A DNA stretch of 64,000 nucleotides from Amycolatopsis sp. CA-230715 (GCF_018736145.1 NZ_CP059997.1:1983501-2047500), one strand, 5' to 3'. Shown: positions 8,526 through 16,727, counted from the stretch's first letter. The notes: generated by a model from the letters alone, not told the origin. Program-made: numbers and translations.

Positions 8526-9245
8526 GTGGCTCGCATGACGGCAGAACGGCTCCGGGACCGCGCCAAGCGCCAGACGCGCCAGCTGATCTCGGACGTGGCG
8601 ACGGAACTGTTCGAGGAAAGGGGCTTCGGGAACGTGACGATCGCGGAGATCGCCGCCGCGGCCGGGGTCGCCAGGATGACGGTGACCAACCACTTCCCGC
8701 TGAAGGAAGACCTGGTGTTCGACCTCGCCGAGCAGATGCGCACGCACCTGGCGAAGACCGCGGCGGCCCGCGAACCGGGGACGTCCGTGCTCGAAGCGCT
8801 CCGCCGCGAGTACACGACGAGGGTCGAATGCCGGGACGACACCCTCGGTGGCACCGACTCCTCGTGGGCGAGGATGGTGTGCGAGAGCCCGGTGCTGCTG
8901 GCCAGGCTCCGCGAACTCCACGACCAGGCCGAAGCGGAACTGGCCGCGCAGCTGGCCGCGGAGTCCGGGGACGACGGCATCGTGCCGAAACTCGTGGCCG
9001 CGCAGCTCGCCGCGGTGAACCGCCTGCTGTTCCACCACGCGCTGCGCCGCAGCGTCGCGGGCGAGGACCGGGCCGAAAACCTTCGCTCGCTCGCCGAAAC
9101 CGCCGAAGAAGCCTACGCCGTGCTCGAACCCGCCATCGGCGACTACGGTGTTGTCTATCGGGCGGCAAAATTTGCGCAGCCAGGGCGCGGCACTCAAAGT
9201 GAACCGCCGGTTAGTCGTGATGGCGCCCTGCCATCGCAAATTTAG
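8526..9245 (+). CDS. TetR-family repressor of the divergent efflux gene
   Basis: A 239-residue TetR regulator. The N-terminal helix-turn-helix includes EIAAAAGVARMTVTNHF, and the ligand-binding domain is helical. GTG 8526 is chosen because GGAG lies 7 nt upstream; ATG 8535 is the alternative. The last 30 or so residues (from VVYRAAKFAQPGRG onward) are encoded by the left copy of an inverted-repeat element (9146-9194) and its inner half copy. The natural C terminus was therefore probably replaced by element-encoded residues; the DNA-binding and core domains are untouched. It is predicted to repress the MFS gene and itself through the TAGGT operator. Confidence 0.85.
   Translation: MARMTAERLRDRAKRQTRQLISDVATELFEERGFGNVTIAEIAAAAGVARMTVTNHFPLKEDLVFDLAEQMRTHLAKTAAAREPGTSVLEALRREYTTRVECRDDTLGGTDSSWARMVCESPVLLARLRELHDQAEAELAAQLAAESGDDGIVPKLVAAQLAAVNRLLFHHALRRSVAGEDRAENLRSLAETAEEAYAVLEPAIGDYGVVYRAAKFAQPGRGTQSEPPVSRDGALPSQI
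9146..9194 (+). repeat. Left terminal inverted repeat of a short element
   Basis: About 49 bp that match the reverse complement of 9417-9465 at roughly 44 positions. The core shared by both arms is ATCGGGCGGC followed by AAATTTGCGC and CAGGGCGCGGCAC. A third, shorter inverted copy (GCGCCCTGCCATCGCAAATTT, split by a few changes, 9223-9243) can pair with 9170-9190 as a hairpin. No transposase lies between the arms. Confidence 0.75.
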
Positions 9246-9408
9246 AGGGCCTTGGCGGCCCTGCGCCCGACTGCACGCTCCCGGCGCGCGGGGCGCACCG
9301 GATCGCCGTTGTGGTCGTCCTGGCAATGGCCGCGCCTTCGGCCCGGACCTCGCGGCACTCGGAGTTGTAGGCGGACGAGTCAGGGCGAACCGGAGGTGAA
9401 CGAGCAGA
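9246..9408. other. Core of the inverted-repeat element, non-coding
   Basis: The 163 nt between the end of the TetR gene and the end of the ImmA-like gene lie inside the inverted-repeat element. No credible reading frame or strong hairpin is visible. With flanking arms about 49 bp long and about 320 bp overall, the element has MITE-like proportions. Confidence 0.5.
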
Positions 9409-10353
9409 TCACCACGGGTGCCGCGCCCTGGCAGCGCAAATTTCGCCGCCCGATAAAGAACACCGCACCTGTGCGACCAACCCGCCATCGAAGGCGAGTG
9501 CGACCCCGGCGAGGAACTCCGCCTCGTCGCGCACCGTGCGGCAGACCGGCTCGCGGTGCTGCGCGCCGACCCGGACACCGGTGGTCCGCCTGCCCGCGGC
9601 GTACCCGTCCAGCCCGAGGGTGATCTCCGCCGCGACGCGCACCGCTTCGCGCTCGGCGACGCCGGCGCCCGCCGCCCGGCACACCCGGTCCACCGCGGTG
9701 GCGACCCCGGCGGGCACGTAGGGCAGGAGCCTGAGCCGCGCGTCCCTGATCTCGATGACCGCCCGGTACAGGCGGGTCCCCAGATCGGCGTCCCCGAGTC
9801 CACTGAGGACGATCTCGGGGAACGGAGCGGTGATCGTGCTCCGCAGGAACTCGATCTCCTCCAGCACCGCCTCCGCCCACTCCGCCAGCGGCGGGCGGGT
9901 GAAATCGGGGCGGCACAACAAGGTCGCGGCCAGTTCGGCGTCGTGCTCCCCCGCCTCGGCGAACGTGGTCCTGCCGAGCAGGCGCCGGATCAGCCCGTCC
10001 GTCAGGTGCGGCGCGACCGTGGCGCGGCAGAGCTCCGCCACGTCCTCTGGCACCGTGTGACCGTCGTGGCCGAGCATCAGGTGGGCGATCTCGTGGGCGA
10101 CGATGTGCCTGCGGTGCACCGGGGTGGCGGTCTCCGGGTGGAGGATCACGTCGTGGCCGCGACGCGAGACGACCATCCCGGTCGGCGTGGTGCCCGCCAG
10201 ATCGGCCGCCTTGACCTCGATCGGGCGCCCGCCCCGCATCGCCACGGCCCGTTCGACGAGTTCGGGGACGCCGAACTCCGCGGGCAGCGCGAACTCCCGC
10301 ACGAACCGGTGGCACGCGTCGGCGGGCGAGGGGCGGCGGCGCTGCGGGATCAT
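9409..10353 (-). CDS. ImmA/IrrE-family zinc metallopeptidase
   Basis: A 314-residue protein with the zinc-protease helix HIVAHEIAHLMLG (HExxH at about residue 93). Upstream, residues such as VSRRGHDVILHPETATPVHRRH match the ImmA/IrrE layout. Family members cleave XRE-type repressors or act as toxin-like proteases, and an XRE gene lies 1.3 kb away on the same strand. ATG 10353 is chosen because the long upstream extension to 10596 is Arg/Pro-rich with no family character. The C-terminal 18 residues come from the right arm of the inverted-repeat element, so the end of this protein has probably been altered by insertion. The large C-terminal region (about 170 residues) is not recognised. Confidence 0.75.
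   Translation of the reverse strand: MIPQRRRPSPADACHRFVREFALPAEFGVPELVERAVAMRGGRPIEVKAADLAGTTPTGMVVSRRGHDVILHPETATPVHRRHIVAHEIAHLMLGHDGHTVPEDVAELCRATVAPHLTDGLIRRLLGRTTFAEAGEHDAELAATLLCRPDFTRPPLAEWAEAVLEEIEFLRSTITAPFPEIVLSGLGDADLGTRLYRAVIEIRDARLRLLPYVPAGVATAVDRVCRAAGAGVAEREAVRVAAEITLGLDGYAAGRRTTGVRVGAQHREPVCRTVRDEAEFLAGVALAFDGGLVAQVRCSLSGGEICAARARHPW
9417..9465 (-). repeat. Right terminal inverted repeat of the short element
   Basis: Reverse-complement partner of 9146-9194. It encodes the final residues (about RCSLSGGEICAARARHPW) of the protease gene running leftward, so both convergent genes end inside copies of the same repeat. Confidence 0.75.
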
Positions 10354-10950
10354 CCCGTCGCGGCGGCGGGTGGGGCGGCGTTCTCCCGGATCACCCGGTT
10401 CGAGCGAGGGCGGGGCGGGCGAGCGCCGCCATCGCACGCGTTCCGCCGTGCCGTCCGATCCCTCGCGACGCTGCGTCCAGTGGCGCTGCGTCCGGTCCTG
10501 TTCGCGCACGCGGATCGGCCCCTCACTCGGCGGACGGGCGGGCGCGCCCGAGCACCCGCGAGCGGGGAAACGGAACGACGCGCCGCCGTTGCGCACAGAC
10601 CTCGCGGCCTGTGGTCCACGGACCGACCACGCCTCGGGCGCCGAGAGCGGGCCGCACGATCGAAGTTGACGTGAAGGCCATGCCTTCGATCAGCAGCGGT
10701 CAGTATAGCCGTACCGGGACTATCGTCAATGGACACCGAGAGCGCTTCCCCCAGCGCCAAGTCATCTGGACGCGCACGTCGATTCGCGCCCGGACCCGTT
10801 GCCGGGAAAGCGGATTATTACCCAGAATTGGCCGCGGCCGATGCGGACAACCCCATTGCCGGATACCGTGGCCGCGCGATATCGGTCAGAGTGATCACCG
10901 CAGTCGTGATCATCGAACACCTGATCCCGCTCGGTCCCCGAGGAAGGCCC
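10354..10950. other. 597-nt divergent intergenic region
   Basis: No gene is supported here. It holds the start regions of the protease (leftward) and the hypothetical gene (rightward). One 8-bp inverted repeat is visible (GATCGAAG 10658-10665 with CTTCGATC 10684-10691), a possible operator. The frame upstream of ATG 10951 is open to 10729 but has no good ribosome-binding site. Confidence 0.5.
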
Positions 10951-11619
10951 ATGTCATTCACCGGTAGTTTCGTTCTGGGGCGAGCCGAGCTGCCGTTGAC
11001 CCGGTTCGAACCACTGCGGCGGTGGGACCCGGAGCTCGGCGGGATCGACGACGACGGCTGGCAGGTGCTCGCCATCGCCGCCCGCGCGACGCCGAGCCGG
11101 TGCGGCGCGGACACCTTCGGGCAGCTCCGCGCGATACGGGCGATGCTCGTCGTGGAGACGAGTGCCCCGGTGCTGGTCGCGACGATCGGCACCAGCGCGG
11201 TCGCGGTACTGGAGGCGTCCTCCCCGAACGGCGCGGACTGGGCCACCATGCTCTACGCCGCCGCGATGGCCCGCACGCTCGACACCTCGGCCATGCACGA
11301 CGCGGACAACCCGGAAAGCGGGTTCGCCTCCCCCGAATACCTGGCGCCCGTTATCGCGAAATGGGCAGGCGAAACGGGGCGCCCCGCCGCGGACGCGCAC
11401 CGCGTCGAAACCACCCTGAAGGAGCTCAACGAAAACAGCGGCCCGGCCGCGTGCAATTCGGCGGGCATCGGGGAAGGCGCCCTTTCCGAACCGGTCGCCG
11501 GTCTCATTCCCGCCACCGCCGAAGCGAAGGTCGCCCGATTGCTGGACTCGGCTGGGCTCGCGCCCGCACCACTGGCGGGGACGAAATGGGCGGTGGCCGC
11601 GGACGCCGTCCGGCACTGA
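10951..11619 (+). CDS. Hypothetical protein
   Basis: A 222-residue protein I do not recognise. The frame is open from 10729, but ATG 10951 is preceded by AGGAAG at the right distance and is the better start. The N-terminal half (FEPLRRWDPELGGIDDDGWQVLAIAAR) is globular and soluble; the C-terminal half is Ala-rich with helical character and contains two Cys. No signal peptide or membrane segment is visible. It sits between an ImmA-like protease and an XRE regulator, converging on the latter with 7 nt between stops, so it may belong to that regulatory module; this is inference from position only. Confidence 0.6.
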   Translation: MSFTGSFVLGRAELPLTRFEPLRRWDPELGGIDDDGWQVLAIAARATPSRCGADTFGQLRAIRAMLVVETSAPVLVATIGTSAVAVLEASSPNGADWATMLYAAAMARTLDTSAMHDADNPESGFASPEYLAPVIAKWAGETGRPAADAHRVETTLKELNENSGPAACNSAGIGEGALSEPVAGLIPATAEAKVARLLDSAGLAPAPLAGTKWAVAADAVRH

Positions 11620-11626
11620 CAGTGGT

Positions 11627-12124
11627 TCAGTCCACTTCCCCGGCTGGCCCCGCGCCCTCGGTGACCGAGCGCAGCGCGGCCAGCAGCCGCGGCATGTCCT
11701 CCGGGCTCGTCGACGCGCGGTGGCCGAGCACCCGCAGTGCCATCGCGGCCTCGGGCCCCGCGGCCGCGATCGCCCTGATCGCGTCGATCTCGGCGTTGAT
11801 GACCTTGCTCGCTTCGTTGTCGAAGAAGTAGCTCCCCGGCACGTCGAACAGCTCGGCCAGCCGCTCCGCCTTGTTCATCACCATGCCGTTGGCGACCGCG
11901 CCCTGTTCCAGTTTGCTGACGTACTGCCTGGTCACTCCGATGGCGTTCGCGACGTCTTCGAGGGTGTAGTAGTGCCGGGTGCCGTCCTCGTCCACCCGGC
12001 GCGGCACGGTGCGCCGGAGGTGGTTGAGCTTGATGCCGAAGATCTGCGCCGCCGTCCTGCCCTTGGCTCTGAGCTCGGACGAATCCGTGAACGGCAAGCC
12101 GTCCGATTGCGCGGACACGATCAC
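11627..12124 (-). CDS. XRE-family helix-turn-helix regulator
   Basis: A 165-residue cytosolic regulator. The HTH is YTLEDVANAIGVTRQYVSKL (about residues 53-72), followed by VMNKAERLAELFDVPGSYFF, a layout common in actinobacterial XRE proteins of 150-170 residues. The C-terminal helices are unassigned. The start is GTG 12124; a second GTG two codons later is better placed relative to the AAGAAGGGG ribosome-binding site. Nearness to the ImmA-like protease suggests the two form a repressor/protease pair as in ImmR-ImmA, though they are separated by a divergent gene. Confidence 0.8.
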   Translation of the reverse strand: MIVSAQSDGLPFTDSSELRAKGRTAAQIFGIKLNHLRRTVPRRVDEDGTRHYYTLEDVANAIGVTRQYVSKLEQGAVANGMVMNKAERLAELFDVPGSYFFDNEASKVINAEIDAIRAIAAAGPEAAMALRVLGHRASTSPEDMPRLLAALRSVTEGAGPAGEVD

Positions 12125-12182
12125 CCCTTCTTTGGCCGCCGAGTCCGGTACCAGCGGCGAGACCGGAGAATGTTCGTTTCAG

Positions 12183-12290
12183 TTGACATGAGCACCGCAG
12201 TCTGTCCTATGCTGTGCACCGTCGATGTTAACTGGATATTCCATCCAGCGAAACCGCGGCACTGGGGAGAGCCGCCCGGCACGAGCCGGG
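12183..12290 (+). promoter_or_regulatory. Putative promoter, inverted repeat and hairpin upstream of XRE gene
   Basis: The 236-nt interval 12125-12360 has no gene. It contains TTGACA (12183-12188) and TATGCT (12208-12213), spaced 19 nt, reading rightward. Downstream lie the inverted repeat CTGGAT-attcc-ATCCAG (12232-12248) and a stable hairpin CCCGGC-acga-GCCGGG (12275-12290). A rightward transcript from here would run antisense into the GH4 gene, so a small RNA or terminator function is possible but unproven. Confidence 0.4.
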
Positions 12291-12360
12291 ATCCAGGGCT
12301 GGCGCGAGGAAGACCGTAACCCCCATGCGGTCGTTCCCCGCGTCAGCCCGCCTCCCCCGG

Positions 12361-13668
12361 TCAGTGCAAATAGGACAGTTGAGGGTGCGCGGCGCGGTAG
12401 CCGTCGAGGAGGCGGCGCGCCACGGCCACCGAATCGACGAGCGGGTGCAGCGCGAACGCCCGCACCGCGGCGTCGGCCGAACCGGTGGCCGCGGCCTCGA
12501 TCACGGACCGCTCCACGGACTTGACCGCGTGGACCAAACCCAGCGCGTGACCGGGCAGCCTGCCGGCGCCGATCGGGCGGGCGCCGAACGCGCCGACCGC
12601 GCACGGCACCTCGACCACCGCGTCTTCGTCCACTCCGGACAGTGCGGTTCCGTTGCGCACGTTGAGGATCAGCGTCGTGCGCTCATCGCGGGCGATGGCG
12701 CGCATGAGCGCGATCGCGATCCGTTCGTACCCGCCGCCCTCGAGGTCTTCGGGGTCGCGCGCCTCGTCGCGCGCCTCGGCGAGGTAGGTGGCCTCGCGTT
12801 CGGCACGGGCGCGCTCCCACGTGCCCAGTCCGGGCGAGGCGTAGAACTCGCGCTGCTGCGCCAGCAGGACCGAGCCGCGCGAGGAAGTACCGTCACCGGC
12901 CGCGGCCACGGCTTCGCGCGGGGAATAGTAGTAGTGCAGGTATTCGTTCGGCACCGCGCCGAGCAGGCGCAGCCATTCCGCTCCGAAGAGCCTGCCCTCC
13001 TCGAACGTTTCCACCGCGGGCGAGGCGAGCAGCTCCGGCAGCACGTCGACCCCGCCGACGTGCACCCCGCGCAGCCAGCCGAGGTGGTTCAACCCGGCGT
13101 AGTCGAACCACGCGCCGTCCTCGGCGACGCCGATCGCCCTCGCCACCCGGCGGCACAGGCCCGCCGGCGAGTCGCAGATGCCGATCACCCTGCCGCCCAG
13201 CACCGGTGCCATCGCCTCGGTGACCATCCCGGCCGGGTTGGTGAAGTTGATGACCCACGCCCCCGGCGCCAGCTCGGCGATCCGGCGCGCCAGCTCGACC
13301 GCGAGCGGCACGGTGCGCAGGCCGTAGGCGATCCCGCCCGCGCCGACGGTCTCCTGCCCGAGCACGCCTTCGGCGAGCGCGACCCGTTCGTCGAACTGCC
13401 TGCCCCGCATCCCGCCGACCCGGACAGCCGAGAACACGAAGTCCACATCGGACAGTGCGGTGGCGAGATCGGTCGTGGTGGTGACCGAGGGCGCGCCTTC
13501 GGCACCGCGTGCCTGCTCGGCCAGCACGGTCGCGACGGCGGCGAGCCGTCCCGCGTCCACGTCGTGCAGCACCAGTTCGGTCACCACGCCCGCACCGCGT
13601 CCGGTGAGCAGCGCGGCGTGCACGAGCGGCACGCGGAAACCGCCGCCACCGAGGATCGCCAGCTTCAT
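12361..13668 (-). CDS. 6-phospho-beta-glucosidase-like glycosidase, family GH4
   Basis: A 435-residue GH4 enzyme. The NAD-binding N terminus is MKLAILGGGGFRVPLV. The redox/metal site residues are visible as INFTNPAGMVTEA, GICDSPAGLC (metal-binding Cys) and GLNHLGWL (metal-binding His). GH4 enzymes use NAD+ and a divalent metal in an oxidation-elimination mechanism, usually on phosphorylated disaccharides. ATG 13668 is chosen: it has a GGAGGT ribosome-binding site and the Rossmann motif starts immediately. It diverges from a PfkB sugar kinase, which suggests a shared sugar catabolic role. No PTS gene is present nearby to phosphorylate the substrate. Confidence 0.88.
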   Translation of the reverse strand: MKLAILGGGGFRVPLVHAALLTGRGAGVVTELVLHDVDAGRLAAVATVLAEQARGAEGAPSVTTTTDLATALSDVDFVFSAVRVGGMRGRQFDERVALAEGVLGQETVGAGGIAYGLRTVPLAVELARRIAELAPGAWVINFTNPAGMVTEAMAPVLGGRVIGICDSPAGLCRRVARAIGVAEDGAWFDYAGLNHLGWLRGVHVGGVDVLPELLASPAVETFEEGRLFGAEWLRLLGAVPNEYLHYYYSPREAVAAAGDGTSSRGSVLLAQQREFYASPGLGTWERARAEREATYLAEARDEARDPEDLEGGGYERIAIALMRAIARDERTTLILNVRNGTALSGVDEDAVVEVPCAVGAFGARPIGAGRLPGHALGLVHAVKSVERSVIEAAATGSADAAVRAFALHPLVDSVAVARRLLDGYRAAHPQLSYLH

Positions 13669-13693
13669 GCCCACCTCCACACCCGCTGGGAAA

Positions 13694-13704
13694 CTTTGCC
13701 AAAG
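13694..13704. promoter_or_regulatory. Small palindrome between GH4 and kinase genes
   Basis: CTTTGCCAAAG is a perfect 11-bp palindrome in the 91-nt divergent interval. It is a candidate operator for a sugar-responsive regulator; no such regulator is encoded next to it. Confidence 0.4.
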
Positions 13705-13759
13705 CCGGGCTCGGGGCGCATCCTCGTACCGGGACTTGATCAGCGTCCGGGAGGGGCAC

Positions 13760-14818
13760 GTGACTGGTTCGGCGGACCCTCCGCACCCGGCGGATCTGGA
13801 CGTCTTCCTGTCCGGGCTGCTGTTCTTCGATCTGGTCTTCACCGGTATGGACCAGCCGCCGGCACCGGGTACCGAGGTGTGGACGCGCGGGATGGGATCG
13901 GGGCCGGGCGGTATCGCGAACCTCGCCATCGCGCTGGCACGGCTCGGCCTCCGCACCTCGCTCGCCGCCGCGTTCGGCACCGATCTCTACGGCCGCTACT
14001 GCTGGGACGTGCTCGAACGCCAGGAAGGCGTCGACCTGTCGCGCTCGCGCCGGTTCCCCGGCTGGCACTCTCCGGTCACGGTGTCCCTCGCCTACGACCA
14101 CGACCGCGCGATGGTGACGCACGGGCACGCGCCGCCGGTGCCGCTGACCGAGCTCACCGGCTCGCCGCCGCCGAGCAGGGCGACCGTGGTGCACATCGGC
14201 AGGGACACCGAGGACTGGGTTCGGCAGGCGCACGCCGCGGGCAGCATGGTCTTCGCCGACGTCGGCTGGGACCCGTCCGAGGAATGGGCACCGGAGCTGC
14301 TCGACCAGCTCGCCTGCTGCCACGCCTTCGTGCCGAACCGCGTCGAGGCGATGCGGTACACCAGGACGGACACCCCGGAAGCGGCGCTGGCCGCGCTCGC
14401 GGAACTGGTGCCGGTCGCGGTGATCACCTGCGGCGGCGAGGGCGTGCTCGCGACCGACGCCACCACCGGGGAATCCGCGCGGGTCCCCGCGCTGCCGACC
14501 GACGCGCTCGACGCGACCGGGGCCGGTGACGTGTTCGGCGCGGGATTCGTCGCGGGCACGCTCGCCGGATGGCCGCTGCCGCAACGGCTCCGGTTCGCCT
14601 CGCTCACCGCGGCACTGTCGGTGCAGCAGTTCGGCGGCGGCCTCGCCGCACCGGGCTGGGCCGAGATTTCCCGCTGGCACCGGGAAAACCGGCGTCCCGA
14701 CTTCGCCTTCCTCGACGACGTGCTGCCCACGCGGAACGCGATTTCGTGCGATACCGCGGCCAGGCGGGCGCAGGCGACGATCGGGTTCGGCGGCAAAGCC
14801 GTCGAACCGTGGCACTGA
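13760..14818 (+). CDS. PfkB-family carbohydrate kinase
   Basis: A 352-residue ribokinase-fold kinase. The N-terminal substrate region contains GMGSGPGGIANLAIALARLG, and the C-terminal signature DATGAGDVFGAGFVAG carries the catalytic Asp and anion hole. It phosphorylates a sugar or nucleoside with ATP in the cytosol; the substrate cannot be told from sequence. GTG 13760 is chosen because GGGAGGGG precedes it and homology starts just after; the open frame extends to 13460 antisense to the GH4 gene. The last 50 residues after the fold are an extension. Divergent GH4 gene suggests joint induction by a beta-glucoside-type sugar. Confidence 0.85.
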   Translation: MTGSADPPHPADLDVFLSGLLFFDLVFTGMDQPPAPGTEVWTRGMGSGPGGIANLAIALARLGLRTSLAAAFGTDLYGRYCWDVLERQEGVDLSRSRRFPGWHSPVTVSLAYDHDRAMVTHGHAPPVPLTELTGSPPPSRATVVHIGRDTEDWVRQAHAAGSMVFADVGWDPSEEWAPELLDQLACCHAFVPNRVEAMRYTRTDTPEAALAALAELVPVAVITCGGEGVLATDATTGESARVPALPTDALDATGAGDVFGAGFVAGTLAGWPLPQRLRFASLTAALSVQQFGGGLAAPGWAEISRWHRENRRPDFAFLDDVLPTRNAISCDTAARRAQATIGFGGKAVEPWH

Positions 14819-14913
14819 GCGCCCGCACCGATCCCGCCCGTGATCGTCAGCGTCGTGTAAGCGGCGCCTGCTGTGCTTGTTCCCCGAGTTCCTCTCGAAC
14901 GAAAAGAGCGAGC

Positions 14914-15144
14914 ATGACCAAGTTCCGGACCCGATCGGCCGCTGTCGCCCTCGCCGCGGCGGCCGCCTTCCTGACCGCGGGCGGCGTGGCGGGGGCCACG
15001 ACGGCAGGCGCCGAAGGGATCGTCCGCCACGGCCCGTTCCCGGCCAAGTCCACCTGCGAAAGCCTGCGCAAGGCGTACCCACTGACCCCGGAGCCGTGCT
15101 ACTCCACCGGCGGGCAGTGGTACTTCGACCAGTACCTGTTCTGA
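14914..15144 (+). CDS. Small secreted protein
   Basis: A 76-residue protein with a clear Sec signal peptide (basic MTKFRTRS, hydrophobic Ala-rich core, cleavage probably near GATTAGA). The mature part is about 45 residues and holds two Cys (STCESLR and EPCYSTGG) likely to form one disulfide, with an aromatic C terminus. It resembles the many short actinomycete secreted proteins of unknown function. The ribosome-binding site (AAAGAGCGAG) is weak. It lies 95 nt after the kinase gene and just before the TetR-type operator. Confidence 0.65.
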   Translation: MTKFRTRSAAVALAAAAAFLTAGGVAGATTAGAEGIVRHGPFPAKSTCESLRKAYPLTPEPCYSTGGQWYFDQYLF

Positions 15145-15151
15145 TCGACAT

Positions 15152-15176
15152 TTACATACATACTGCCTGTATGTAA
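15152..15176. promoter_or_regulatory. TetR-type operator TTACATACA-N7-TGTATGTAA
   Basis: A perfect 9-bp-arm inverted repeat with a 7-nt centre, 30 nt before the start of the hydrolase gene. TACATACA/TGTATGTA palindromes are typical operators of actinobacterial TetR proteins. The likely ligand is the TetR encoded as the second gene of the downstream operon. Confidence 0.8.
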
Positions 15177-15206
15177 TCTGGGGCCATCCGATCCGAGGAG
15201 GGCACC

Positions 15207-16070
15207 ATGCTCGAACGCACCGGTCAGGCCCGGCTGGGCCAAGGCACGCTGGACTACGTCGAGGCCGGCTCCGGCCGCCCCGTGGTGTTCGTGCACGGAC
15301 TCCTGGTCAACGCGGATCTGTGGCGGGCGGTGGTACCCGGCGTCGCCGAAGCCGGGTACCGCTGCCTCGCCCCCGACTGGCCGCTCGGCTCGCACCGCAC
15401 GCCGATGGCGGCGCACGCGGACCTGACCCCGCCGGGCGTGGCGAAGCTGATCGCCGAGTTCCTCGCCGAACTGGACCTGCGCGACGTGCTGCTGGTGGCC
15501 AACGACACCGGCGGCGCGATCACGCAGATCCTGATGGCGAACCACCCGGAGCGGATCGCGGGCGTCGTGCTGACGCCGTCGGATTCGTTCGAACACTTCT
15601 TCCCGCCGATCTTCGCGCCGCTCCCCCGCATCGCGCGGATCCCCGGATCGATGCGGGTGCTCGCGGCGGCGTTGCGCAACCGGTTCCTGCGATCACTCCC
15701 GCTCGCGTTCGGCTGGGTGGCGAAGCGCCCCGTGCCGCTCGACGCGGTGCACTCCTACATCGACCCGGTGTGGGAGTCGGCGCAGGTGCGGCGCGATCTG
15801 GGCAAGTTCCTGCGCGGAGTGGACAAGCGGTACACGCTCGAAGCGGCGGAGAAGCTGCGCGGGTTCGACCGCCCGGTGCTGCTGGCGTGGGCCTCTGAGG
15901 ACCGGCTCTTCCCGATTTCGCTGGCACGGCGGCTTTCCGCGGTGCTGCCGGACGCCACCGTGACCGAGATCGGCGACAGCTACACGTTCGTCCCCGAGGA
16001 CCGCCCCGACACGCTGAGCGCGCTGATCACCGGGTTCGCGGCGGAAAGGGTCTTCGCCTTGGCAGACTGA
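15207..16070 (+). CDS. Alpha/beta hydrolase
   Basis: A 287-residue hydrolase of the haloalkane dehalogenase/epoxide hydrolase type. It has the oxyanion motif VFVHGLLVNADLW. The nucleophile elbow is LLVANDTGGAITQ, where the nucleophile position is Asp within N-D-T-G-G rather than Ser, favouring dehalogenase/epoxide hydrolase-like chemistry over esterase. Later acid and His are less clear (EIGDSYTFVPEDRPD lacks an evident His), so activity is uncertain. The ribosome-binding site GAGGAGGG is strong. It forms a two-gene operon with the TetR gene 7 nt downstream, under the TTACATACA operator. Confidence 0.82.
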   Translation: MLERTGQARLGQGTLDYVEAGSGRPVVFVHGLLVNADLWRAVVPGVAEAGYRCLAPDWPLGSHRTPMAAHADLTPPGVAKLIAEFLAELDLRDVLLVANDTGGAITQILMANHPERIAGVVLTPSDSFEHFFPPIFAPLPRIARIPGSMRVLAAALRNRFLRSLPLAFGWVAKRPVPLDAVHSYIDPVWESAQVRRDLGKFLRGVDKRYTLEAAEKLRGFDRPVLLAWASEDRLFPISLARRLSAVLPDATVTEIGDSYTFVPEDRPDTLSALITGFAAERVFALAD

Positions 16071-16076
16071 CGTGCC

Positions 16077-16664
16077 ATGCGCCGCAGTCAGCAGGATCGC
16101 TCCAGCAGCACCAGGTCGGCATTGACCACCGCGGGCCGTGCCCTGTTCGCCGCGCGCGGCTACCACGCGGTGCCGACCGACGAGATCGTGCGCACCGCCG
16201 GTGTCACGCGCGGCGCCCTCTACCACCACTTCACGGACAAGAAGGACCTCTTCCGCGCCGTGGTGACCGAAGTGGAAGCGGAGTTCACCGCGAAGGTCAG
16301 CGCCGAGGCGGACTCCGCGCCCGATCTCGCCAGCGGGGTGTTCGCCGCGCTGAAGGCGTTCCTCGATCTCTGCGCGGAACCCGAGATCCGGCAGATCGCG
16401 CTGACCGACGCCCCCGCGGTGCTCGGCTGGGACGACTGGCGCGCCATCGAAGCCGAGCACGGGCTCGGGGTGCTCACCGACACGATCACCCGCGCCGTCG
16501 AAGAAGGACTGCTGTCACCGCAACCGGTCGACGTGCTGGCCAGGCTCGTGCTCAGCGCACTCAACGAAGCGGCGCTCCTCATCGCCGCCGCCGAAGACCC
16601 GGCGCAGGCGAGGGCGGACGCCGAGCGCGCGCTCGGTTCGTGGTTCGCCGGACTGCTCGCCTAG
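16077..16664 (+). CDS. TetR-family regulator
   Basis: A 195-residue TetR protein. The HTH includes TDEIVRTAGVTRGALYHHF, with the highly conserved GALYHHF recognition-helix end, and the C-terminal domain is helical and ligand-binding. It is cotranscribed with the preceding hydrolase, and the perfect palindrome at 15152-15176 is its probable autoregulatory operator; the inducer would be a substrate or product of the hydrolase. Start ATG 16077 lies 7 nt after the previous stop. Confidence 0.87.
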   Translation: MRRSQQDRSSSTRSALTTAGRALFAARGYHAVPTDEIVRTAGVTRGALYHHFTDKKDLFRAVVTEVEAEFTAKVSAEADSAPDLASGVFAALKAFLDLCAEPEIRQIALTDAPAVLGWDDWRAIEAEHGLGVLTDTITRAVEEGLLSPQPVDVLARLVLSALNEAALLIAAAEDPAQARADAERALGSWFAGLLA

Positions 16665-16676
16665 CGCGCGTCCATC

Positions 16677-16695
16677 CCCAAGTTTCGGGGGATCC
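16677..16695 (+). promoter_or_regulatory. Shared site, copy 1 (CCCAAGTTTCGGGGGATCC)
   Basis: Nearly the same sequence recurs at 18592-18609 (CCCAAG-AGT-GGGGGATCC). Each copy lies upstream of a gene (hydrolase at 16728, SnoaL-like at 18707), and the two flank a LuxR-type regulator gene. Probably a binding site of that regulator. Confidence 0.5.
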
Positions 16696-16727
16696 GCGAT
16701 CGGTGCGGGTGGCCCAGCATCGACGGC

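Noticed and set aside
9146..9465. CRISPR-like repeat array
   Set aside because: Only two long copies plus a half copy exist, in inverted orientation, with no regular spacers and no cas genes.
12225..12524. Rightward small gene after the TTGACA promoter
   Set aside because: The frame is Arg/Pro-rich, has no good ribosome-binding site and overlaps the GH4 gene antisense.
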